Source: Notoacmeibacter marinus (lineage in GTDB: Bacteria > Pseudomonadota > Alphaproteobacteria > Rhizobiales > Rhizobiaceae). From it: a stretch of 64,000 nucleotides of DNA. A program made the translations under genes and the position numbers. The stretch lies in assembly GCF_002238045.1 (NCBI RefSeq), contig NZ_NBYO01000001.1, positions 62,001 to 126,000 of the forward strand. The letters run 5' to 3'. The notes under the pieces are model-generated. The model made no database searches, was not told where the DNA came from, and saw only the letters and a list, made by a program, of their open reading frames with translations. Positions 57,993 through 64,000 of the stretch are shown here, piece by piece; the stretch's first letter is position 1; each line of letters opens with the position of its first letter.

Positions 57993-59212
57993 CGGTCGAT
58001 GGATCCTGTCTTCTGGGCCGTGTCGGGCACCGATGCCGTTTCGCGAATAGGCCTGATCTGGTCGCCATTGGCGACGAAGGTGCCGGCACGGCTTACGATG
58101 AGGTCGCCCTCGTCGACACCGTTCCGCACCTCGATAAACCCGTCGGTCCGAACACCGAGCTCAATCGGTGTGGTCTGAATCACATCGTCGACCACCTTCT
58201 GCAGTTGCGGCTGCCGACCGTCGAAGAGAATGGCGGTGGACGGCACGGCAACCGCCTGGCGATCCACCGTTTCGATTTCGGCGCGTGCAAAGGCGCCAGC
58301 CCGAAGACCCTCGACCTTCGGCAGACCAATCCGCACCGTGCCAAGGCGCGTAACCGGATCGATTTCCGGATCGACAATACGAAGCGTTCCCTCGATAGGC
58401 TCATCGCGCCCCGGCAGAACGACCTGTGCCTTCATGCCCTTTTCCAGAGAAAGAAGTTCGATTTCGGACACTTCCGCCGCCAGTTCCAGTTCTCCATCGA
58501 CAGCGATGCGAAACAGCGGCGAAGAGCCTGCGGCCACCACCGCACCGAGCGTGGCGTTGCGCTCCAGGATCAGCCCTGGCGACAGAGCCGCAACCTCGGC
58601 GTCGTCGATCTGCCGGTCGATATCGCGAATCTGCGCATCCGAGAGGGCGATCTGCGACTGCGCCGCCATCACGGTCCGTTCAGCCGTCAATAGTTTGGCG
58701 CGGGCGCTGTCGAGCGCGTAACGCGCATTGTCCAGCGACGCCTTTGCAACGGTGCCGCTCTTGCGCAACCTGTCCTGCCTATCGAGCGCGTCTTCCGCCT
58801 GGCTGACCGCGACCCGTGCATCGGCCACCTGCGATTGGGTCTGGGCGACCTTGGCCTCCGCGGAGTCCCGCTGCGCGACAGCCTGTATGCGCTGAATATC
58901 GAGCGAACTGGTATCGAGGCGAGCCAGAACCTCGCCCTTCTCGACAATATCGCCTTCATCGGCGAGCAACTCCAAAATGGCCAGACCCGAAAGATTCGTG
59001 CCGACGACCGCCTCCTGTCTCGGCTCGATCGTCCCATTGGCCGGCAGAGACGCCGTCATGTGACGGCTATTCGCCTCGATCACCCGAATGGCCGGTGGCT
59101 TGGTCTGCACCTCATTGGGCCGTGCCGCATCGGCATCGTTGGCCACTACGGAGGGCAATGTTCCGAGTATCAGGGCCGCAGCCGTCATCGAGAAAAGTAC
59201 AAAACGACGCAT
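57989..59212 (-). CDS. RND efflux periplasmic adaptor (membrane fusion protein)
   Basis: 407 aa. Signal peptide MRRFVLFSMTAAALILGTLPSVVA. Lipoyl-type halves around VVGTNLSGLAILELLADEGDIVEKGEVLARLD and GLILERNATLGAVVAAGSSPLFRI (in parts), separated by an alpha-helical hairpin rich in Gln/Ala/Arg, then beta-barrel and membrane-proximal parts (GMKAQVVLPGRDEPIEGT, RAGAFARAEI). ATG 59212 directly follows the TetR stop; a start at 59227 is possible. The Gly/Leu in place of lipobox Cys means it is not a lipoprotein. Confidence 0.92.
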   Translation of the reverse strand: MRRFVLFSMTAAALILGTLPSVVANDADAARPNEVQTKPPAIRVIEANSRHMTASLPANGTIEPRQEAVVGTNLSGLAILELLADEGDIVEKGEVLARLDTSSLDIQRIQAVAQRDSAEAKVAQTQSQVADARVAVSQAEDALDRQDRLRKSGTVAKASLDNARYALDSARAKLLTAERTVMAAQSQIALSDAQIRDIDRQIDDAEVAALSPGLILERNATLGAVVAAGSSPLFRIAVDGELELAAEVSEIELLSLEKGMKAQVVLPGRDEPIEGTLRIVDPEIDPVTRLGTVRIGLPKVEGLRAGAFARAEIETVDRQAVAVPSTAILFDGRQPQLQKVVDDVIQTTPIELGVRTDGFIEVRNGVDEGDLIVSRAGTFVANGDQIRPIRETASVPDTAQKTGSIDR

Positions 59213-59213
59213 A

Positions 59214-59897
59214 TTAGTTTGTTCCATCAAGGCAAAGTGACGATGTGCCATGCGACGCCTCGACGGGCCGCACGACAGCGGAAATTTTTGCTCTAAGAGC
59301 CTTCTGTATGTCTGCGGCGGATAATTCGCGACCCGGCAGATCCGCCATGATGAGCCCCTCACCGACCGCCATGAGAACGGTCACGACCGCGTCCAAGGAA
59401 ACAATGGGACGGATGCGGCCATCCCTCCAGGCCTCTTCCAGATAGAGCCGGAAACTTGCCCGAACGTTATCCTCATTCTTGCGACAGGTGTTGCGAACCG
59501 CCGTGTTACGCATGGCTTCTGCACGAATTTCGACAAAAAGCGGACGCAGGCCGGTCTCTTCCGTCAGGCGAAGATGATTGTAGAAGGCTTCGACGATGCC
59601 CTCGACCACATCCTCGCAACTGGCCATTTTGGTCAGAATCTCGACGTCATTCTTACGGGCTTCGGCGACGATCGCATCGATGATCGCCTCCTTGGAGGGG
59701 AAATAGCGGTAAAGCGCACCCGGGCTCATCTCGGCTTCGCGGCAAATATCGTGGATGGAGGCGCCCTGAAATCCCGAACGGACGAAACACGCCGTCGCCG
59801 CGCGCATGATGCGCTGGGTCTGAAGCTCGCGTTTCTCCGCCCGGCTCGACTGCCCATCGGCAGCGTTCCGGGACTGGCAGGATTTGAAGAAGTTCAT
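59214..59897 (-). CDS. TetR-family repressor of the efflux operon
   Basis: 227 aa. DNA-binding HTH near the N-terminus: ELQTQRIMRAATACFVRSGFQGASIHDICREAEMSPGALYRYFPSKEAIIDAIV (read in parts). The ligand domain ends with HGTSSLCLDGTN. ATG 59897 has no good ribosome site, but it lies just after the operator/promoter, giving a short leader. First gene of TetR-MFP-RND on one strand, so it most likely represses itself and the pump. Confidence 0.92.
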   Translation of the reverse strand: MNFFKSCQSRNAADGQSSRAEKRELQTQRIMRAATACFVRSGFQGASIHDICREAEMSPGALYRYFPSKEAIIDAIVAEARKNDVEILTKMASCEDVVEGIVEAFYNHLRLTEETGLRPLFVEIRAEAMRNTAVRNTCRKNEDNVRASFRLYLEEAWRDGRIRPIVSLDAVVTVLMAVGEGLIMADLPGRELSAADIQKALRAKISAVVRPVEASHGTSSLCLDGTN

Positions 59898-59909
59898 CGG
59901 ACAAAAACC

Positions 59910-59933
59910 AAATGCGAATGACCGTTCGCATTT
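59910..59933 (-). promoter_or_regulatory. TetR-type operator O1 (overlaps the -10)
   Basis: Perfect inverted repeat AAATGCGAA-TGACCG-TTCGCATTT with 9-base arms, 12 bases before the TetR ATG. It overlaps the -10 element TAAATG (59934-59929), so bound repressor would block RNA polymerase. Confidence 0.8.
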
Positions 59934-59957
59934 ATTGCGTCGCGGCGAGATGGTCAA
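59929..59957 (-). promoter_or_regulatory. Sigma-70 promoter of the tetR-MFP-RND operon
   Basis: On the minus strand TTGACC (59957-59952), exactly 17 bases, TAAATG (59934-59929). Both operators flank it. Confidence 0.65.
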
Positions 59958-59963
59958 GTGAGA

Positions 59964-59979
59964 GCGAACGATCATTCGC
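59964..59979 (-). promoter_or_regulatory. TetR-type operator O2 (upstream of the -35)
   Basis: GCGAA-CGATCA-TTCGC, sharing with O1 the core GCGAA-N6-TTCGC; on the minus strand TGCGAATGATCGTTCGC against TGCGAATGACCGTTCGC in O1, a single base difference in the core. O1 and O2 centres are about 50 bases apart, nearly five helical turns. Confidence 0.7.
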
Positions 59980-60117
59980 AATGAAAAATGCCGTGGTTAA
60001 GAGGTCGGTTAGTCCCGACCGGTGCGATCCGCGCCGCTCATCTCCAAACCGTTATGTCGAAAGCAGACGTTACGCGCCGGCCATCGAACGCTCCGCCATA
60101 TCCAGCAAGACGACTCA

Positions 60118-62361
<2,244 letters not shown>

Positions 62362-62508
62362 GGTTCAGTCATACCGAAATCCTTGGGGTTCACCAATTCC
62401 AAACGCCGCTTTGTTGCGGTTTTCACCGGATTTCGACGCATCCGGCGCAACGAAGCCCGTCGAACCGGCACGCAGTCCGACAGGGCTCAATTCTTTCACT
62501 CATAAAAC

Positions 62509-62988
62509 CTAGCGCGAGAAGCACTGCCGGTTCGGCAAGGCGCGGTTCGCCGCGCGTTTATACCAGCGTTCGCCGATATTGAGCGTGCGGCTCAGCGAAA
62601 CCTTCTCGACACCGACACCGCCGAGACAAACCCGATCCCGCGTGAAGCTCTGGACCGTCGCGCCAAGGCGGATCGATCCGGACGCATCGCGGCGGATCTT
62701 CCGCTTCAACGTCACCGAAAGGTCGGCGCGCATCCGGCAACCATCGAAGCGGACCCGATCGACGCCGCGTATAATCAAGGTCTTGCGACGGCTGATCTCG
62801 TAGCGCGCGCCTGCGACGCGAGCATTCATCTGATCGCGGATATCGCCCGCCAGTGCATTGCCTATGCTTTGTACGACGCGGCAATTGACCTGGGCCTGCG
62901 CCGGCGCGGGGTTGGCCAATATAGCGGCGACAAAAGCGCCGAGGGCCACCGTGCCACTGCATGCCATGATTTTGAACAGATTAGGCAT
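62509..62988 (-). CDS. Small secreted protein of unknown function
   Basis: 159 aa. Signal peptide MPNLFKIMACSGTVALGAFVAAILANPAPAQA (in parts; cleavage after AQA). The mature part has four cysteines (VNCRVV, DGCRMR, RVCLGG, RQCFSR) and alternating short strands (RKTLIIRGVDRVRFDGCR, LSVTLKRKIRRDASGSIRLGATVQSFTRDRVCL, in parts), strongly basic. GAGAGGAGACGATC precedes the ATG. I do not recognise the family. It stands alone beside parC. Confidence 0.78.
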   Translation of the reverse strand: MPNLFKIMACSGTVALGAFVAAILANPAPAQAQVNCRVVQSIGNALAGDIRDQMNARVAGARYEISRRKTLIIRGVDRVRFDGCRMRADLSVTLKRKIRRDASGSIRLGATVQSFTRDRVCLGGVGVEKVSLSRTLNIGERWYKRAANRALPNRQCFSR

Positions 62989-63342
62989 GATCGTCTCCTC
63001 TCCTATCTCTCCCATTATTCTTCCGCTACGGAAGATGTGGGAGCATGGCAGGTCCGACCTATCGCAGCCATGAAGGCGACGTTCAGTTAGCGTTCACGCA
63101 TCAAGGAGGGTTTGTTGTTCCGCCGACTATGGTTTCCCAACTCCAAACGCGCATTCACAGTTCTAGTGAGGACGGGGTTGCAGTCGGTTCGTGCTGGCCC
63201 GATCCAATCGAAAGGCGCCGGCATCGGTTCGGTCATCAGTCAGATGTGACCAATCGTGTCTTTCCCTTCCAGGGACGCGCGATAGGTTGCTGTTCAATTG
63301 GCAAGACACGGCCATCGGCCGATCGACATAAAGGATATTTCC
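62989..63342. other. Intergenic region between two secreted-protein genes
   Basis: 354 bases with divergent genes on both sides. AAGGAGGGTTTG near 63103-63114 is a strong ribosome-site-like sequence followed by TTG and a 44-codon frame (63115-63249) with basic residues; this may be a tiny gene but support is thin. No other supportable feature seen. Confidence 0.35.
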
Positions 63343-64000
63343 ATGCGCCATATTCTACTGACTGCAGGCCTCAGCCTTGCCTTCGCGCCGGTGCTCGCTC
63401 TTCCTGCCTGGGCCGTCGATGCGCAGGCCGTTTCGGACAGGCTGGTGGAACTGCTCAATGAGGAAGGCTTCGATGTCGAGATCGGTTCGGCGACGGAGGA
63501 CGGCGACGACGTCGTGCTCGGCGACGTCCGGTTCGGCGAAGGCGACAAGCAGTTCAGCTATGACGAAATTCGCCTGGAGAATGTTTCCGAGCAGGGCGAC
63601 TATTTCCTGATCGAACGAACCGAACTGCCCGCCAAAACCGTCGACATGGACGACAACGCCAAGATGGACCTCTCCTCCATCTCTTTGGAAAAACTCCAGC
63701 TTCTGCGCCAGGACGATCCGGAGCATATAGCACCGCTCCAGCTCGATGCGTTCCAGATGGAGCGGATGTCCATTTCCGTGCCGGCTGGCGAGTTTCTGGT
63801 GCTGGAGGATCTGGCAGGCGCCGGCATGACGTACGATCCCGAAAAGCCGATGGAGGCGACCGGATCGGTCGGCAGCTTCGTTCTCGATACGCAGATTCCC
63901 TTCGGTCCGAACAAAGACGAGAGTGCGGCCATGCGCAAGCAACTGGCCGATCTGGGCTATTCCACCATTAAGGGACGGGGCGAAGGCTCCGGGCGCTACG
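63343..64000 (+). CDS. Secreted acidic protein of unknown function (partial, C-terminus outside window)
   Basis: 219 complete codons to the right edge without a stop. Signal peptide MRHILLTAGLSLAFAPVLALPAWA (in parts; cleavage after AWA), mature part rich in Asp/Glu: LVELLNEEGFDVEIGSATEDGDDVVLGDVRFGEG, LSSISLEKLQLLR, VGSFVLDTQIPFGPNKDE (in parts). No domain recognised. AAAGGATATTTCC precedes the ATG. Periplasmic or surface location is inferred. Confidence 0.78.
   Translation, partial: MRHILLTAGLSLAFAPVLALPAWAVDAQAVSDRLVELLNEEGFDVEIGSATEDGDDVVLGDVRFGEGDKQFSYDEIRLENVSEQGDYFLIERTELPAKTVDMDDNAKMDLSSISLEKLQLLRQDDPEHIAPLQLDAFQMERMSISVPAGEFLVLEDLAGAGMTYDPEKPMEATGSVGSFVLDTQIPFGPNKDESAAMRKQLADLGYSTIKGRGEGSGRY

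Noticed and set aside
56991..58178. 395-codon plus-strand open frame
   Set aside because: Antisense to the RND pump and the adaptor end.

Overview
The window is a chromosomal segment of an alphaproteobacterium, most likely of the order Hyphomicrobiales (Rhizobiales). The evidence is high-GC coding with a 'GCC/GGC' bias, the gene orders clpP-clpX-lon-hupB, ihfA-merR, plsX-fabH, glyA-nrdR-ribD-ribE-nusB and rplM-rpsI-argC-ctaA, a type-2 ArgC, a MarR regulator beside a YcbB-type L,D-transpeptidase (LdtR/Ldt layout), DUF1036, DUF2842 and DUF6163-like proteins, and a perfect CtrA-type box. I cannot name the genus. I see no rRNA operon, prophage, IS element or CRISPR array. Most of the window is core genome.

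Layout. 1-3580: 3' part of kdsA (truncated by the window edge), the ergothioneine pair egtB-egtD, then tRNA-Asp(GTC) and tRNA-Val(TAC). 3654-11787: a lipoprotein and the protein quality-control block hupB, lon, clpX, clpP, with an MscS-type channel and a small unrecognised cysteine/histidine-rich ORF between lon and clpX. 12071-18506: a signal-peptide repeat protein, a PhoD-like phosphatase, metY, a translationally coupled trio (enoyl-CoA hydratase, VOC protein, CoA-binding protein) and a PaaI thioesterase. A predicted small RNA with a CtrA box over its promoter lies upstream of metY. 18507-19262 is an AT-richer gap with a 36-residue ORF and a CIRCE-like inverted repeat. 19263-22782: rplM-rpsI, argC, ctaA, DUF2842.

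22911-31041 is a compact exopolysaccharide locus: GNAT/CelD-like protein, Wzz/GumC-type copolymerase with a dead kinase-like C-terminus, Wza-type lipoprotein, one GT4 glycosyltransferase, one polyprenyl-phosphate sugar-1-P transferase and one Wzy/ligase. No Wzx flippase is in the window. It is followed by tRNA-Pro(GGG). 31221-36206: MerR regulator, ihfA, fabH-plsX, DUF177, a cytochrome bc1 chaperone and bamE. 36320-45007: an EamA transporter, a K+-independent type H+-pyrophosphatase, an MFS transporter coupled to nusB, ribE, ribD, nrdR and glyA, with the glyA terminator hairpin abutting the nrdR start codon. 45179-53814: DUF1036 protein, L,D-transpeptidase plus LdtR-like regulator, DUF6163-like protein, metal-site-variant hemB, RDD protein, SLC13/TrkA-C permease and bpt. 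53895-64000: EamA transporter, a TetR-MFP-RND efflux operon with two matching operators around its promoter, parC, and two unrecognised secreted proteins, the last one cut by the window edge.

Most interesting leads: the CtrA-box small RNA (16051-16163), the nrdR terminator/SD hairpin (43637-43670), the Zn-motif mini-ORF beside clpX (9357-9563), the 18.5-19.2 kb island, the dual TetR operators, the Wzz with inactivated P-loop, and the missing ribH in an otherwise conserved riboflavin cluster. Everything here was read by eye; no database search was run.
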